Shown here piece by piece: positions 38,905-49,151 of a stretch of 64,000 nucleotides of DNA. The position numbers and the translations under genes were made by a program. Numbering within the stretch: the first letter of the stretch is position 1; each line of letters opens with the position of its first letter. Below the pieces are notes generated by a model. The model saw nothing but the letters and a program-made list of their open reading frames with translations. It was not told the origin of the DNA and did no database searches. This DNA comes from Blastococcus sp. TF02A-30 (GTDB lineage Bacteria > Actinomycetota > Actinomycetes > Mycobacteriales > Geodermatophilaceae), in assembly GCF_003319185.1 (NCBI RefSeq), contig NZ_QOHJ01000006.1:62001-126000 (forward strand). Reading direction: 5' to 3'.

Positions 38905-39009
38905 CGCCCCACACTGTGATCGGCGGGAACGCCGTGCGCCGGAACCCGGCGGACGACCCGCTGGAAGGACCGTCCGAACCTCGGACGGAGGACGAGGAGG
39001 CAGCGAGCA

Positions 39010-39900
39010 GTGGCTCGAGGCAGCAAGCTCGCGCGGCTGGCCGCGCTCGGTCTCCTGGGGGTGTTGACCCTCACGGGGTGCGACATGCCCAACAACGAGT
39101 TCTGGCGGTTCGGCTGGCCCGAGGGCGTGACCGACCAGGCCGCCGACATGCGCGAGCTGTGGACCGGTTCGGTCATCGCCGCGCTGATCGTCGGCTTCCT
39201 CGTGTGGGGCCTGATCTTCTACTCGATGGTCGCCCACCGGAAGCGCGGGGACGAGCTCCCGCGGCAGACGGCCTACAACCTGCCGCTGGAGATCGCGTAC
39301 ACGATCGCGCCGTTCATCATCATCGCGGGCCTGTTCTTCTTCACCGTGGTGACGCAGAACCGGGTGCTGGACCGCAGCGACAACCCTGACGAGACCATCG
39401 CGGTCAACGCGTTCAAGTGGAACTGGCAGTTCGTCTACCCCGACTCCGAGGGCCCCGACGGCGAGCCGGTGAACACGGTCGGCAGCAGCACCGAGATCCC
39501 GGTCCTGGTCCTGCCGGTCGACCGCTCGATCCGCTTCGAGGTGGCCTCCGCCGACGTCATCCACTCGTTCTGGGTGCCGGACTTCCTGTTCAAGCTCGAC
39601 GTCATCCCGGGCAACGAGAACGGCCGCGACAACGTCTTCGAGGTGACCGTCCGCGAGGAGGGTGCCTACGTCGGCCGGTGCGCCGAGCTGTGCGGGACCT
39701 ACCACGCGTACATGAACTTCGAGGTCCGCGCGGTGTCCGGCGACGACTACGACGCCTACATCGAGGCCCGCGAGTCCGGTCTGGACACCTACGACGCGCT
39801 GGAGGAGATCGGCCAGCCCGGTACCTCGAGCACGACCACCCCGCTGGAGCTCTTCCAGGACAAGAACGTCAACCAGCAGCAGTCGGATAACAATGGCTGA
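39010..39900 (+). CDS. ctaC: Cytochrome c oxidase subunit II (lipoprotein form)
   Basis: This is the 296-residue CuA subunit of the aa3 oxidase. An N-terminal signal with lipobox LTLTGC (Cys at about 23) indicates a lipoprotein. Two transmembrane helices follow (about 52-75 and 98-118). The cupredoxin domain has FKWNWQF and the CuA ligands in HSFWVPDF and GRCAELCGTYHAYM. The GTG start has a GAGGAGG site. Divergent from two small membrane genes and followed by ctaF. Confidence 0.96.
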   Translation: MARGSKLARLAALGLLGVLTLTGCDMPNNEFWRFGWPEGVTDQAADMRELWTGSVIAALIVGFLVWGLIFYSMVAHRKRGDELPRQTAYNLPLEIAYTIAPFIIIAGLFFFTVVTQNRVLDRSDNPDETIAVNAFKWNWQFVYPDSEGPDGEPVNTVGSSTEIPVLVLPVDRSIRFEVASADVIHSFWVPDFLFKLDVIPGNENGRDNVFEVTVREEGAYVGRCAELCGTYHAYMNFEVRAVSGDDYDAYIEARESGLDTYDALEEIGQPGTSSTTTPLELFQDKNVNQQQSDNNG

Positions 39901-39951
39901 CCGCCCGGTCGGCCGGCACCCGATGGGCACGACGCACGAGGAGGCGCGACC

Positions 39952-40356
39952 GTGAAGGTCGAGTCGATCATCTTCAACATCATCGCGGTGTTCTGCGTCG
40001 CGGCCGCCGTCGTGTACGGGGTGTGGGCGAAGGAGCCGATCGGCACGACGGCGCTGGTGCTGTCGGCCGGCCTCACCGGCATGATCGGCGCGTTCTTCTG
40101 GTTCGTCTCGCGGCGCATCGACGCCCGTCCGGAGGACCGCAAGGACGCCGAGATGGCCGACGGTGCCGGCGAGCTCGGCTTCTTCAGCCCGGCGAGCTAC
40201 TGGCCGTTCGCGCTGGCGCTCTCCGCCGGCCTGATGGGCCTCGCGCTCGCGTTCTTCTACTACTGGCTGATCCTGATCGCGGCCGCCGCGCTGCTGATCA
40301 CCATCGGCGGGCTGCTGTTCGAGTACTACGTGGGGCAGAACGCCACGCAGAGCTGA
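39952..40356 (+). CDS. ctaF: Cytochrome c oxidase subunit IV, actinobacterial type
   Basis: This 134-residue protein has four hydrophobic segments (about 5-22, 30-50, 83-100 and 101-122) and the family opening VESIIFNIIAVFCVAAAVVY. CtaF is the small subunit of the actinobacterial oxidase and binds at the QcrB/CtaC interface in the bcc-aa3 supercomplex. GTG start with GAGGAGG; 51 nt after ctaC, so co-transcribed. A strong terminator follows. Confidence 0.93.
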   Translation: MKVESIIFNIIAVFCVAAAVVYGVWAKEPIGTTALVLSAGLTGMIGAFFWFVSRRIDARPEDRKDAEMADGAGELGFFSPASYWPFALALSAGLMGLALAFFYYWLILIAAAALLITIGGLLFEYYVGQNATQS

Positions 40357-40370
40357 GCCCGGCACCACGT

Positions 40371-40410
40371 CACGAGGGCCCCTCCCGCCGCTGCGGGAGG
40401 GGCCCTCGTG
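40371..40410 (+). terminator. Terminator of ctaC-ctaF
   Basis: A perfect 18-bp stem (40371-40388 with 40393-40410) with a 4-nt loop lies 14 nt past the ctaF stop. Confidence 0.88.
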
Positions 40411-40973
40411 CATCCCGGGGGCGCTCCCCGGGTGTGCTCCTCCCGCTCCCTGGGTGCTGCGCTACCCCGCCGACCGCGAGGAACGTCCGGCAGCCGGCAG
40501 ATCGCCGGTCGCCCAGCGGCACTCGCCGTCGAGGAGCTGCGACGGCTGCCGGCCGAGGCCGGACCGGGGCCTCGTGGGGTCCGGCCTTCCAGCGCACGAC
40601 CTAGCTGGCCGTCGGCGGGTGGATCCGGCTGCCCCACCCGCCGTGGTGGCCCTGGTTCGGTGCCGAGCACCTGCCCCTGACCGTCGACCACCTGCCCGCG
40701 CCGGCATCCGCGCCTCGGGTGCCCGGGAGGGGCCCACGTGGCAGCCGAGGAGCTGCTGCCGGCTTGCGCGGGACAGCGACAGCGACCGGCGCCTGCACGA
40801 GAACCACGGCGTACACCGGCGGCCACCGTGCCGGCGAGCCTGCGCGCAGGTCGCTGATCCGACGGTGAGAGCCGCCGGGTGAGGCTCCCCGGGGTGGGTT
40901 GGGTGCCAGGGCTGCAGGGCCCCGGGAGCGCGAGGAACGCCCAGGGAGCTGACGCCGGCACGTCCTGGACATG
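40411..40973. other. 563-bp gap without a convincing gene; possible gene relic
   Basis: No reading frame here has a good start, ribosome site and sustained codon bias. A stretch on the plus strand near 40610-40720 (GGWIRLPHPPWWPWFGAEHL) has strong third-position GC, as do shorter stretches in other frames around 40525-40560 and 40739-40800. This could be a decayed gene. It lies between two strong facing terminators, where mycobacteria carry mmpS3 and another membrane gene. Confidence 0.35.
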
Positions 40974-41013
40974 CAGCAGGGCCCCGGTGGACGGATCCAC
41001 CGGGGCCCTGCTG
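40974..41013 (-). terminator. Terminator of the ctaE-qcrCAB operon
   Basis: A perfect 18-bp stem (40974-40991 with 40996-41013) and CGGA loop lies 20 nt beyond the qcrB stop. Confidence 0.88.
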
Positions 41014-41033
41014 GTCGTGCGCTGTGCGCGAGG

Positions 41034-42698
41034 TCAGTCGCGCGGCTCCTGCGGGCGACCGCCGTCGGCCGGGCGGCCGGAGGAGGTCAGCTCGCGGCCG
41101 GCCTCTCCCGCCGCGAGACCACGGCCCTCGCCGCGCTGCTCGAGCTCCACCTGCGACGGCTCCTCGATGGGGGAGAAGAAGCCGCGGACGGCCCGGCGAG
41201 CAGCACCGATCTGGTTCATCTTCTTCGGCACCGGGGCGCCGCCGTAGGCCAGCTGGCCGTGGCCGTGGTCGTCGACCGGGCCGAGCGGCTGGTGGACCTC
41301 GATGAACTCGCCGTGCGGCAGGCGCCGGATGACGCCGGTCTCGATGCCGTGCTCGAGCACCTCGCGGTCGTGCATCTGGAGACCCAGGCAGATCCGGTAG
41401 GTGAGCACGTACACCAGCGGCGGCACGACGATCACGCCGATGCGGCCGATCCAGGTCATCGCGTTCAGGCTGATGTTGAACTTGTCGGCGACGACGTCGT
41501 TGCCACCGGAGATCAGCAGGATGACGTAGAAGGACAGCGCCATCATGCCCAGCGACGTGCGGACGGGGACGTCGCGCGGGCGCTGCAGCAGGTGGTGGGA
41601 CGCCGTGTCGCCGGTCAGCTTGCGCTCGATGACCGGGTACATCAGCAGCAGCGTGAAGATGATGCCGGCGATGAGCACGGTCGGCCAGAACAGCGCGGGG
41701 ATCGTGTAGTCACCCGGGAGGTTCAGGTCCCACGCGGGGAACAGTCGCGACGAGCCGTCGAGGAACATGACGTACCAGTCGGGCTGCGACGCGGACGAGA
41801 CCTGCGCCGGGTTGTACGGACCCCACAGCCACACCGGGTTGATCTGCACCAGACCACCGAGCGCGGCGCAGACGCCGAACACGATGAACAGCAGACCGGT
41901 CGCCTTGCCGGCGAACGTCGGGAAGAGGCGGTTGCCGACGACGTTGTGCTCGGTGCGGCCCGGGCCGGGGAACTGGGTGTGCTTCTGCTTGACCAGGATC
42001 AGCAGGTGCACCGCGATCAGCGCGAGCAGGATCGCGGGGATCAGCAGCACGTGGGCGATGTAGAGCCGGCCGACGATCAGCTCGCCCACGTAGTCGCCGC
42101 CGAACACTGCCCAGTGGACCCAGGTGCCGACCACGGGGATCGACAGGATGATCGCCGACATGATCCGCAGGCCGGTGCCGGAGAGCAGGTCGTCGGGCAT
42201 CGAGTAGCCGGCGAAGCCCTCGAGGATCGACAGGATCAGCAGCGTGACGCCGATGAACCAGTTGGTCTCACGCGGCCGGCGGAAGGCGCCGGTGAAGAAG
42301 ATGCGCAGCAGGTGGCACACCATCGAGGCGACGAACAGCAGCGCCGCCCAGTGGTGCATCTGGCGCATGAACAGACCGCCGCGCACGTCGAAGCTGAGGT
42401 CCAGCGTCGAGTCGTAGGCCGCGGACATCTCCACGCCGCGCAGCGGGGCGTACGAGCCGTTGTAGACGACCTCGCGCATCGAGGCGTCGAAGAAGAACGT
42501 CAGGTACGTGCCCGAGAGCAGCAGGACGATGAACGAGTAGAGGGCGATCTCCCCGAGCAGGAACGACCAGTGGTCGGGGAAGACCTTGTTCAGCGTCCGG
42601 CGGGTCCAGCCGGCGACGACGAGGCGGTCGTCGACCTCCAGCGCGGCCTTGCCGATCTTGGTGGTGGGGGTTCCCGGCGCCGTGGCAGTTGCAGCCAT
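41034..42698 (-). CDS. qcrB: Cytochrome bc1 complex cytochrome b subunit
   Basis: The 554-residue membrane subunit oxidises menaquinol. Haem-ligand histidines lie in [19 protein letters not shown] and in the VHWAVFGG...IAHVLL region; the Qo loop [18 protein letters not shown] and about nine membrane helices are visible. A long C-terminal extension of about 120 residues beyond the usual core is typical of actinobacterial QcrB. Its ATG overlaps the qcrA stop by one base (TGATG). Last gene of the operon. This is the subunit targeted by telacebec-type inhibitors in mycobacteria. Confidence 0.96.
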   Translation of the reverse strand: MAATATAPGTPTTKIGKAALEVDDRLVVAGWTRRTLNKVFPDHWSFLLGEIALYSFIVLLLSGTYLTFFFDASMREVVYNGSYAPLRGVEMSAAYDSTLDLSFDVRGGLFMRQMHHWAALLFVASMVCHLLRIFFTGAFRRPRETNWFIGVTLLILSILEGFAGYSMPDDLLSGTGLRIMSAIILSIPVVGTWVHWAVFGGDYVGELIVGRLYIAHVLLIPAILLALIAVHLLILVKQKHTQFPGPGRTEHNVVGNRLFPTFAGKATGLLFIVFGVCAALGGLVQINPVWLWGPYNPAQVSSASQPDWYVMFLDGSSRLFPAWDLNLPGDYTIPALFWPTVLIAGIIFTLLLMYPVIERKLTGDTASHHLLQRPRDVPVRTSLGMMALSFYVILLISGGNDVVADKFNISLNAMTWIGRIGVIVVPPLVYVLTYRICLGLQMHDREVLEHGIETGVIRRLPHGEFIEVHQPLGPVDDHGHGQLAYGGAPVPKKMNQIGAARRAVRGFFSPIEEPSQVELEQRGEGRGLAAGEAGRELTSSGRPADGGRPQEPRD

Positions 42699-43813
42699 CA
42701 GATGCGCTCCCGGTTCCAGTAGGTCGGCCCGACGGCCTCGATGTAGTCACTCCGGGCGACGAAGAAGCCCTCGTCGTCCACGGTGATGGGCAGCTGCGGC
42801 AGCGAGCGGGTGGCCGGGCCGAAGATCGGCTTGGCCCCCTGCGTCACGTCGAACTGCGACTGGTGGCACGGGCAGAGGATCCGGCTGGTCTCCTGCTCGT
42901 ACAGCGACACCGGGCACCCGGCGTGCGTGCAGATCTTCGAGTATGCGACGTAGTCGCCGTAGCCGAAGTCCTCCTGGCCCTCGCGGGGGGCGTCCTGCGC
43001 GATCTGCTCGGGGCGGAGGCGGATCAGCATGGTCGCGGCGTCGGACTGCCGGTTGCCGCCGGGCACGGCAGGGAAGACCGTCTCCAGCGAGCCGGGCTGC
43101 TGGTCGCCGGGGCGGATCGGGCTGCCGTCGTCGCGGACGAGGCGGACGCCCTCGGACCACGAGGTCTGGCCGAGCGGGTTGCCCTTGTTCGGGTTCTTGA
43201 TCAGACCGCCGAGCGGGGCGATGAGCATGACGCCGACGCCGGCGCCCATGAAGCCCAGCGAGCGGGTGAGGAGCTTCCGCCGGGCCAGGCCGCTGTTGTG
43301 GTAGCCGCTGGTCAGGGTCGCGCCGGTGGTCACCCGGTCGAAGTGGGAGCCGTCGTGCTTGTCCTGCACCGCGGTCTCGTGCGGCAGGAGCTTCTTGGTG
43401 TAGAGCACCAGCCCCACGCCGACCAGCGTGAGCGCCAGGCCCATCGTCAGCCCCAGGAGGGGGGTGAACAGCGTGCTCCACGTGTCGCCGTCGTTCTCGG
43501 CCCAGTGCCAGTCGGGCAGGAACCAGTCGGAGCCGATGTAGACCACGAGGAACGCGAAGGCCAGCAGGCCGGCCAGCGCCCAGGTCCAGCCGACCTGGCG
43601 CACGGCGCGCTTCTCCAGGCGGGAGCCCGGCTCCGGGCCCGGGTCGACGTGCAGGACCTCGACGCCGTCGTAGCGCGCGCCGAGGAGGTCGAGCTCCTCG
43701 CGCGACATCGCCGCGAGCTGCTCGGGGGTGTAGTCGTCGTCCGGGCCGCCGTGCAGCGGTCCGGCGATGTCCGCGCCGCCGGCCGAGCCGGGGCGGGTGT
43801 CGTGCGTGCTCAC
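42698..43813 (-). CDS. qcrA: Cytochrome bc1 complex Rieske iron-sulfur subunit
   Basis: The 371-residue protein has three transmembrane helices (about 58-78, 98-124 and 170-190), the actinobacterial form, instead of the single helix of other Rieske proteins. The 2Fe-2S ligands are in CTHAGCPVS and CPCHQSQFD near the C-terminus, with flanking disulfide cysteines. The GTG start overlaps the qcrC stop by four bases, so translation is probably coupled. Confidence 0.96.
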   Translation of the reverse strand: MSTHDTRPGSAGGADIAGPLHGGPDDDYTPEQLAAMSREELDLLGARYDGVEVLHVDPGPEPGSRLEKRAVRQVGWTWALAGLLAFAFLVVYIGSDWFLPDWHWAENDGDTWSTLFTPLLGLTMGLALTLVGVGLVLYTKKLLPHETAVQDKHDGSHFDRVTTGATLTSGYHNSGLARRKLLTRSLGFMGAGVGVMLIAPLGGLIKNPNKGNPLGQTSWSEGVRLVRDDGSPIRPGDQQPGSLETVFPAVPGGNRQSDAATMLIRLRPEQIAQDAPREGQEDFGYGDYVAYSKICTHAGCPVSLYEQETSRILCPCHQSQFDVTQGAKPIFGPATRSLPQLPITVDDEGFFVARSDYIEAVGPTYWNRERI

Positions 43814-44658
43814 GCCTTGCTCCCCATCCAGAAGATCCCGAACATCAGGATCCCGATGCCGACGATCCAGATCACCAGGCCCTCGCCGACCGGGCCGATG
43901 CGGCCCACCCCGGCGCCGCCCGGGTCGCTCTGCTCCTTGATCGTCTGCACGTAGCTGATGATCGAGCGCTTCTCCTCGGGCGTCAGCTGGTTGTCACCGA
44001 ACACCGGCATGTTCTCCGGGCCGGTCAGCATCGCCGTGTAGATCTCGAGGTCGGTGGAGTCCTGCAGGCTGGGTGCGTACTTGCCGCCCGAGAGCGCGCC
44101 GCCCTCGCCGACGAAGTTGTGGCACGAGGAGCAGTTGAGCCGGAACAGCTCGCCACCCTCGGCGACGTCGCCGTCGCGCAGGTCGCCGGACGGCAGGGTC
44201 GGGCCGCCGCCGTTGGCCTGGACGTAGGCCATGAGCTGGTCGATCTCCTCGTCGGAGAAGACGGCCGGCTTGTCGGGCGCCTGGGCCTCCTGGCGCACCA
44301 GCGGCATGCGGCCGGTGTGCACCTGGAAGTAGACGGCTGCCTCGCCGACGCCGATCAGCGAGGGACCGCGGTTGGGCACGCCCTCGAGGTTCTCGCCGTG
44401 GCAGGTGATGCAGCTGCGCTCGTAGAGCTCGCGGCCGGCAGCCTCGGCGGCGGACTCGCTCTGCTCGTCGCCGGGGGCGGCCTGCGCGGGGCTGAAGACC
44501 GAGTAGAGCGCGCCGGTGAGGATCAGCCCCGCCATGAGCGCGGCGACGTTGCCGAGGCGACGACGCTGCTTGGAGCGCCGCCGCGCGCGGGCGCGCGCCA
44601 CCGGGGTGGCGCCGTCGACGTCGGACGGGGCGTCTGACTGCGGGTTCGTGGTGGACAC
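43810..44658 (-). CDS. qcrC: Dihaem cytochrome c subunit of bc1 complex
   Basis: This 282-residue protein is anchored by N- and C-terminal transmembrane helices (about 34-54 and 258-278). Two haem c sites, CITCH and CSSCH, lie in two cytochrome c folds between them. The fused dihaem form lets actinobacteria pass electrons from bc1 to aa3 oxidase without a soluble cytochrome c. The GTG start lies 7 nt after the ctaE stop. Confidence 0.96.
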   Translation of the reverse strand: MSTTNPQSDAPSDVDGATPVARARARRRSKQRRRLGNVAALMAGLILTGALYSVFSPAQAAPGDEQSESAAEAAGRELYERSCITCHGENLEGVPNRGPSLIGVGEAAVYFQVHTGRMPLVRQEAQAPDKPAVFSDEEIDQLMAYVQANGGGPTLPSGDLRDGDVAEGGELFRLNCSSCHNFVGEGGALSGGKYAPSLQDSTDLEIYTAMLTGPENMPVFGDNQLTPEEKRSIISYVQTIKEQSDPGGAGVGRIGPVGEGLVIWIVGIGILMFGIFWMGSKA

Positions 44659-44665
44659 CGGTTCC

Positions 44666-45292
44666 CTAGCGGATCAGGTAGATCGTGGCGAAGAGCCCGA
44701 TCCACACGACGTCGACGAAGTGCCAGTAGTAGGAGACCACGATCGCCGAGGTCGCCTGTGCCGGCGTGAAACGGCCCATGGTGGACCGGATGAGCAGGTA
44801 GACGAAGGCCACGAGGCCGCCGATCACGTGCAGCGCGTGGAAGCCGGTCGTCAGGTAGAAGACCGAGCCGTACGTCGACGACGAGATCGACGTGTGGTGC
44901 TCGGTGACCAGCACCCGGTACTCGTTCATCTGCGCGACGACGAACACCAGGCCCATCACGAAGGTGATCGTGAACCAGCGCCGGAGGCCGTAGACGTTGC
45001 CCTGCTCGGCGGCGAACACCCCGAACTGGCAGGTCACCGAGGACAGAACCAGGATCACGGTGAAGACCGTGGCGTAGGGCAGGTTCAGCTCGGTCGGCTC
45101 CGGCGGCCACCCCTCGGTGGCCCGGGCTCGCGCGGTGAAGTACATGGCGAACAGTCCGGCGAAGAACATCAGCTCGCTCGAGAGCCAGATGATCGTGCCG
45201 ACGCTGACCATGTTCGGTCGGGTCAGGGAGTGCACCCGCGAGGTGTCGAAGGTGCTGCTCGCCACGGGGGCCGTTGTCACGCTGGTCATCAT
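44666..45292 (-). CDS. ctaE: Cytochrome c oxidase subunit III
   Basis: This 208-residue protein has five hydrophobic segments and subunit III blocks: [17 protein letters not shown] near the N-terminus, [16 protein letters not shown] and a C-terminal [15 protein letters not shown]. Tandem ATG codons at 45292 and 45289 are both possible starts. First gene of ctaE-qcrC-qcrA-qcrB, an arrangement conserved in actinobacteria. CtaD is encoded elsewhere. Confidence 0.95.
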   Translation of the reverse strand: MMTSVTTAPVASSTFDTSRVHSLTRPNMVSVGTIIWLSSELMFFAGLFAMYFTARARATEGWPPEPTELNLPYATVFTVILVLSSVTCQFGVFAAEQGNVYGLRRWFTITFVMGLVFVVAQMNEYRVLVTEHHTSISSSTYGSVFYLTTGFHALHVIGGLVAFVYLLIRSTMGRFTPAQATSAIVVSYYWHFVDVVWIGLFATIYLIR

Positions 45293-45414
45293 GGCATCGG
45301 CACCGCCCGGTCACGACCGCGGGTCGGCCTGGCGTGGCGGAGAAAAGTGATCATCCCGATACCGTCGCCCGGCCCTGCCCGGCAACCAGCGGTTCTGCCA
45401 CTAGGCTCGGCCGC

Positions 45415-45840
45415 GTGAGCGCAGCCGGAACCACCGACGCACCGGCCACCGTGCTGGTCTACAGCCACCGCGCCGAGGTGCGGGAGTCCGTCCGGACCGC
45501 CGTCGGCCGCCGCCCGGCGCGCGACGTGGGGCCGCTCACCTGGCTGGAGTGCACCACGCCGGACGAGGTCGTCGCCGCGGTGGACCGCGGCGGGATCGAC
45601 CTCTGCGTCCTCGACGGCGAGGCGCAGCCCGCCGGTGGGCTCGCCCTGGCGCGGCAGCTGGACCAGGAGGTGCCCGGCCGGCCCGCCGTGTGCGTCCTCA
45701 TCGCCCGGCAGCCCGACCGCTGGCTGGCGCACTGGTCGCGCGCCGAGGGCATCCTGCCGATGCCGGTCGACCCGCTCACCGCGCCCGCCGTCGTGGCGGA
45801 CCTGCTGCGCACGCACGCGCGGCGGCCCGCCGTCCGGTGA
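45415..45840 (+). CDS. Degenerate response-regulator-like (pseudo-receiver) protein
   Basis: This 141-residue protein has a receiver-like alternation: [18 protein letters not shown], then [29 protein letters not shown], and [19 protein letters not shown]. The phospho-acceptor position (VLDGE) keeps Asp, but the N-terminal acidic pair and the conserved Lys (here within LPMPVDP) are missing. It has no output domain. Its stop overlaps the trpD start by four bases. GTG start with TAGGCT (45402-45407) seven nt upstream. Possibly a protein-interaction module; the reason for coupling to trpD is unknown. Confidence 0.72.
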   Translation: MSAAGTTDAPATVLVYSHRAEVRESVRTAVGRRPARDVGPLTWLECTTPDEVVAAVDRGGIDLCVLDGEAQPAGGLALARQLDQEVPGRPAVCVLIARQPDRWLAHWSRAEGILPMPVDPLTAPAVVADLLRTHARRPAVR

Positions 45841-46895
45841 CCGCCCCGCAGGGGGCCCGCCCGACCTGGCCGGGCCTGCTCAACCGGCTCCTGGCCGGTC
45901 AGGACCTGACCGCCGACGACACCGCATGGGCCATGCGCGAGGTCATGACGGGTGAGGCGACGCCGGCGCAGGTGGCCGCCTTCGCCGTGGCGCTGCGGGC
46001 CAAGGGCGAGTCGTCGACCGAGGTGGCCGGCCTGTCGCGCACGATGCTCGAGCTGGCCACGCCGGTGCAGCTCCCGCTGGACTGCGTGGACATCGTCGGC
46101 ACCGGTGGCGACGGCGCGCACACGGTGAACATCTCCACGATGGCGGCGGTCGTGACCGCGTCCGCCGGGGTGCCGGTGGCCAAGCACGGCAACCGTGCCG
46201 CGTCGTCGTCGTCGGGCGCCGCGGACGTCCTGGAGGCGCTGGGCGTGGTCATCGACCTTCCCGCGCCCGCGGTGGCGCGGTGCGTGCAGGAGGCCGGAAT
46301 CGGCTTCTTCTTCGCCCCGGTGTTCCACCCCGGCTACCGGCACGCGGGAGCCCCCCGGCGGGAGATGGGCATCGCCACCGTCTTCAACTTCCTCGGTCCG
46401 CTCACCAACCCGGCCCGGCCGGTCGCGGCGGCCATCGGCTGCGCGGACCTGCGCATGGCGCCGGTCCTCGCCGGGGTGCTCGCGTCGCGCGGCACCCGCG
46501 CGCTCGTCTTCCGGGGGGACGACGGCCTCGACGAGCTGACCACGGCCACGACCTCGTCGGTCTGGGTGGTCCGGGACGGCGAGGTGGTGCCCGATCGCGT
46601 CGACCCGAGCGCCCTCGGCATCGGGGCGCCCGGGCCGGATGCGCTGCGCGGCGGGCCGCCGGCGTTCAACGCCGACGTGTTCCGGCGGGTCGTGGACGGC
46701 GAGCGGGGTGCGGTCCGCGACGCGGTCCTGCTCAACGCCGCCGCCGCGCTGGCCGCGTTCGACGAGCGCGCCGTCCGGCTGCACGACGCCCTCGCGGCCG
46801 GCATGGAGCGGGCCGCGGCCGCGATCGACGACGGCCGGGCTGCCGCCCAGCTGGACCGCTGGGTCGAGGTCAGCCGGCGGGTGCGGTCGCGCTAG
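45837..46895 (+). CDS. trpD: Anthranilate phosphoribosyltransferase
   Basis: The 352-residue tryptophan-pathway enzyme joins anthranilate to PRPP. The PRPP-binding [14 protein letters not shown] lies at about 84-97, [21 protein letters not shown] follows, and the anthranilate-site [15 protein letters not shown] lies near 163-177. The GTG start overlaps the previous gene as GTGA. No other trp gene is here; isolated trpD next to ctaE matches mycobacterial order. The last base pairs CTAG serve as stop for both this gene and the convergent one. Confidence 0.95.
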   Translation: MTAPQGARPTWPGLLNRLLAGQDLTADDTAWAMREVMTGEATPAQVAAFAVALRAKGESSTEVAGLSRTMLELATPVQLPLDCVDIVGTGGDGAHTVNISTMAAVVTASAGVPVAKHGNRAASSSSGAADVLEALGVVIDLPAPAVARCVQEAGIGFFFAPVFHPGYRHAGAPRREMGIATVFNFLGPLTNPARPVAAAIGCADLRMAPVLAGVLASRGTRALVFRGDDGLDELTTATTSSVWVVRDGEVVPDRVDPSALGIGAPGPDALRGGPPAFNADVFRRVVDGERGAVRDAVLLNAAAALAAFDERAVRLHDALAAGMERAAAAIDDGRAAAQLDRWVEVSRRVRSR

Positions 46896-47179
46896 TCGGC
46901 GTCCTCGAAGCCGATCGCGAACGCCGCCTCCAGGTCGTGCTTGGAGTAGGCGCGGAAGGCGATGTGCGTCTCGGTCTCCAGGACGCCGGGGACCTTGTTG
47001 ATCCGGCCCGCGATCACCTCGGCCACCTGGTCGAACTCCCGCACGCGCACCAGCGCGATGAGGTCGACCTCGCCCGCGGTGGAGTAGACCTCGCTGACGC
47101 CGTCGAGGTCGGCGATCGCGGAGGCCACCTCGGGGATGGAGTCCGTCGCGGCGTCGATCATGACGATGGCGGTGATCAC
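46892..47179 (-). CDS. Lrp/AsnC ligand-binding (RAM) domain protein
   Basis: This 95-residue protein consists only of the Lrp/AsnC effector domain ([20 protein letters not shown], then [20 protein letters not shown] and [16 protein letters not shown]). There is no helix-turn-helix, so it cannot bind DNA in the usual way and may modulate another protein or bind amino acids. The GTG start overlaps the upstream nuclease stop by four bases, and TAGCAT (47187-47192) lies 7 nt before it, so it could be both coupled and independently transcribed. Confidence 0.9.
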   Translation of the reverse strand: MITAIVMIDAATDSIPEVASAIADLDGVSEVYSTAGEVDLIALVRVREFDQVAEVIAGRINKVPGVLETETHIAFRAYSKHDLEAAFAIGFEDAD

Positions 47180-48990
47180 GCCGGCGATGCTAGCCGTGCG
47201 CGGGGTCCGGCGACCGCACCCGCGGTCACCCGGTCCGGTCGGGCCCGGGTGCCGAGCGACCGGCCGTCGGCGAAGGGGTCGCGGGTGCTGCGCCCGGCGT
47301 CGGCGAGCGCCAGGAAGCCGCTGAAGGCCCCCGTGCCGGGCGCGGGGCAGGCGAGCGTGCCGTCGACCTCGACCAGCCGGGTGCCGGGCTTCTCCATCCA
47401 CCGCAGCACCAGCTCGGTCTCGTCCACCGACGTCGTCGCGGCCTCGTCGGTCACCGTCTCGGCGGTGCTGAGGAGGTCGGCGAGCGTGCCCCGCACCGAC
47501 GTGCCGCGCGGCGCCAGCCCGGCGGCGACCAGCCGGCCGTGGCGGACCACCGACAGCTCCCACCCGCCGTCGCCGTCCGGGCGGGCGAGGACCAGCTCCG
47601 GCACGGCGGCGAGGGACTCCAGCCGCTGGCGTCGGCGCACCGCCCGCAGCAGGACGGCGACGCGGTCGCGCAGCACCGCGGCGTCCTCGTAGCGCTCCTC
47701 CGCGGCCAGGCGTTCCACCCGCGCCAGTAGCGGGGCGACCAGCGCGCCCGGGTCGCTGGCCACGGCGGCGGAGAAGATCCCGGCGACGGGCGCGTACTCG
47801 TCGACGGACTGGGCACCGGTGCACGGGGCGCCGCAGCGCCCCATCCCGGCCAGCGCGCACGCCGAGCCCGACGAGGGGCGGGCCGGGATCCGGGCGGTGC
47901 ACTGCCGCAGCGGGAGCGCCTCGTGGACCGCGGCGACGGCGGAGTCGGCGGCCCGCCGGTCGGGGAACGGGCCCAGGAACACGCCGGCGCCCGGTCGCAC
48001 GCGCCGCACGACCGACAGCCGGGGGAACGGTTCCTCCGTCAGCCGCACCCACAGCGCGCGCTCGGGGAAGCGGGAGCGCCGGTTGTAGCGGGGCTTGTGC
48101 TCGGCGATCAGCCGCAGCTCGCGCACCGCAGCCTCCAGCGCGTGCGCGCACGGGATGGCGTCGACCCGCTGCGCCAGGGCGACCATCTCGGTGATCCGGC
48201 TGCGCTGCTCGCCGGAGGTGAAGTAGCTGCGCACCCGGCTGCGGAGGTCGGTGGAGGTGCCGACGTAGAGCGGCTCGTCCCGGGGGCCGCGGAAGAGGTA
48301 GACGCCCGGCCCGTGCGGGACGGCGTCGGCGAGGTGCCGCTTGCGGCGGCGCTCGGGGTCGACCTGGCGGGTGAGGCCGGTCAGCTCCTCGAGCGAGGTG
48401 ATGCCCAGGGGCCCCAGGCGCTCGAAGAGCCCGTGCAGGACGTCGACCGTGGCCCGCGCGTCGTCCAGCGCCCGGTGGGTCGGCGAGGTGGTGGCGGAGA
48501 AGAACGGCGCCAGGGTGGCCAGCTTGCAGTTGGGCACCTCGTCGCGGGTGAGCAGCCGGCGGGCGAGCACGGCGGTGTCCACGGAGGCGGTGGTCGGCCA
48601 GGCCATCCCGCTCCCGGCGCACGCCGCCTTGAGGAAGCCCAGGTCGAACGGGGCGTTGTGGGCGACCAGGACCGCGCCGCGGGCGAACTCGAGGAACGAC
48701 GGCAGCACGGTGCCGATGCGGGGTGCGGCCGCCACCATCGCCGTGGTGATCCCGGTGAGCACGCTGATGTAGGGCGGGATCTCGTGGCCCGGGTCGACCA
48801 GCGTCTGGAACTCGCCGAGCACCGCGCCACCCCGGACCTTCACGGCGCCGATCTCGGTGATGGCGCTGTCCTTCGGCGATCCGCCCGTCGTCTCGAGGTC
48901 GACGACGACGAAGGTGACCTCCGCCAGGGGGGTGCCGAGGTCCTCGATCGTTCCCTGCTCGTACCGGGGGAGGGGGGAGGAGGCGGGCAC
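47176..48990 (-). CDS. DEDDh exonuclease fused to UvrC-like GIY-YIG region
   Basis: This is 604 residues. Residues 25-190 are a DnaQ-type 3'-5' exonuclease with all acidic residues: FVVVDLETTG, HNAPFDLGFL and HRALDDARAT. Residues about 225-310 are a GIY-YIG domain (GPGVYLFRGPRDEPLYVGTSTDLRSR split over that region), followed by UvrC-like and UVR-motif segments (ERYEDAAVLRDRV). The fusion is known in actinobacteria (Rv2191 type) and is presumed to act in DNA repair. GTG start with TACCGT (48998-49003) seven nt upstream. Confidence 0.92.
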   Translation of the reverse strand: MPASSPLPRYEQGTIEDLGTPLAEVTFVVVDLETTGGSPKDSAITEIGAVKVRGGAVLGEFQTLVDPGHEIPPYISVLTGITTAMVAAAPRIGTVLPSFLEFARGAVLVAHNAPFDLGFLKAACAGSGMAWPTTASVDTAVLARRLLTRDEVPNCKLATLAPFFSATTSPTHRALDDARATVDVLHGLFERLGPLGITSLEELTGLTRQVDPERRRKRHLADAVPHGPGVYLFRGPRDEPLYVGTSTDLRSRVRSYFTSGEQRSRITEMVALAQRVDAIPCAHALEAAVRELRLIAEHKPRYNRRSRFPERALWVRLTEEPFPRLSVVRRVRPGAGVFLGPFPDRRAADSAVAAVHEALPLRQCTARIPARPSSGSACALAGMGRCGAPCTGAQSVDEYAPVAGIFSAAVASDPGALVAPLLARVERLAAEERYEDAAVLRDRVAVLLRAVRRRQRLESLAAVPELVLARPDGDGGWELSVVRHGRLVAAGLAPRGTSVRGTLADLLSTAETVTDEAATTSVDETELVLRWMEKPGTRLVEVDGTLACPAPGTGAFSGFLALADAGRSTRDPFADGRSLGTRARPDRVTAGAVAGPRARLASPA

Positions 48991-49151
48991 GGCGCGGACG
49001 GTAGGTCGGGGTGGTGACAGTCCTGGCGCCGCCGCGCCGGGAGCGGGTCGCCCGCGAGGGGGGAATGCCCAGGTCCGCGTGGCGGTCCGGCGGTGATCAG
49101 GACAACATTCCTGCGGTGCGCCCCCGCGCCCCGATCCGCAGAGGTGGTCCG

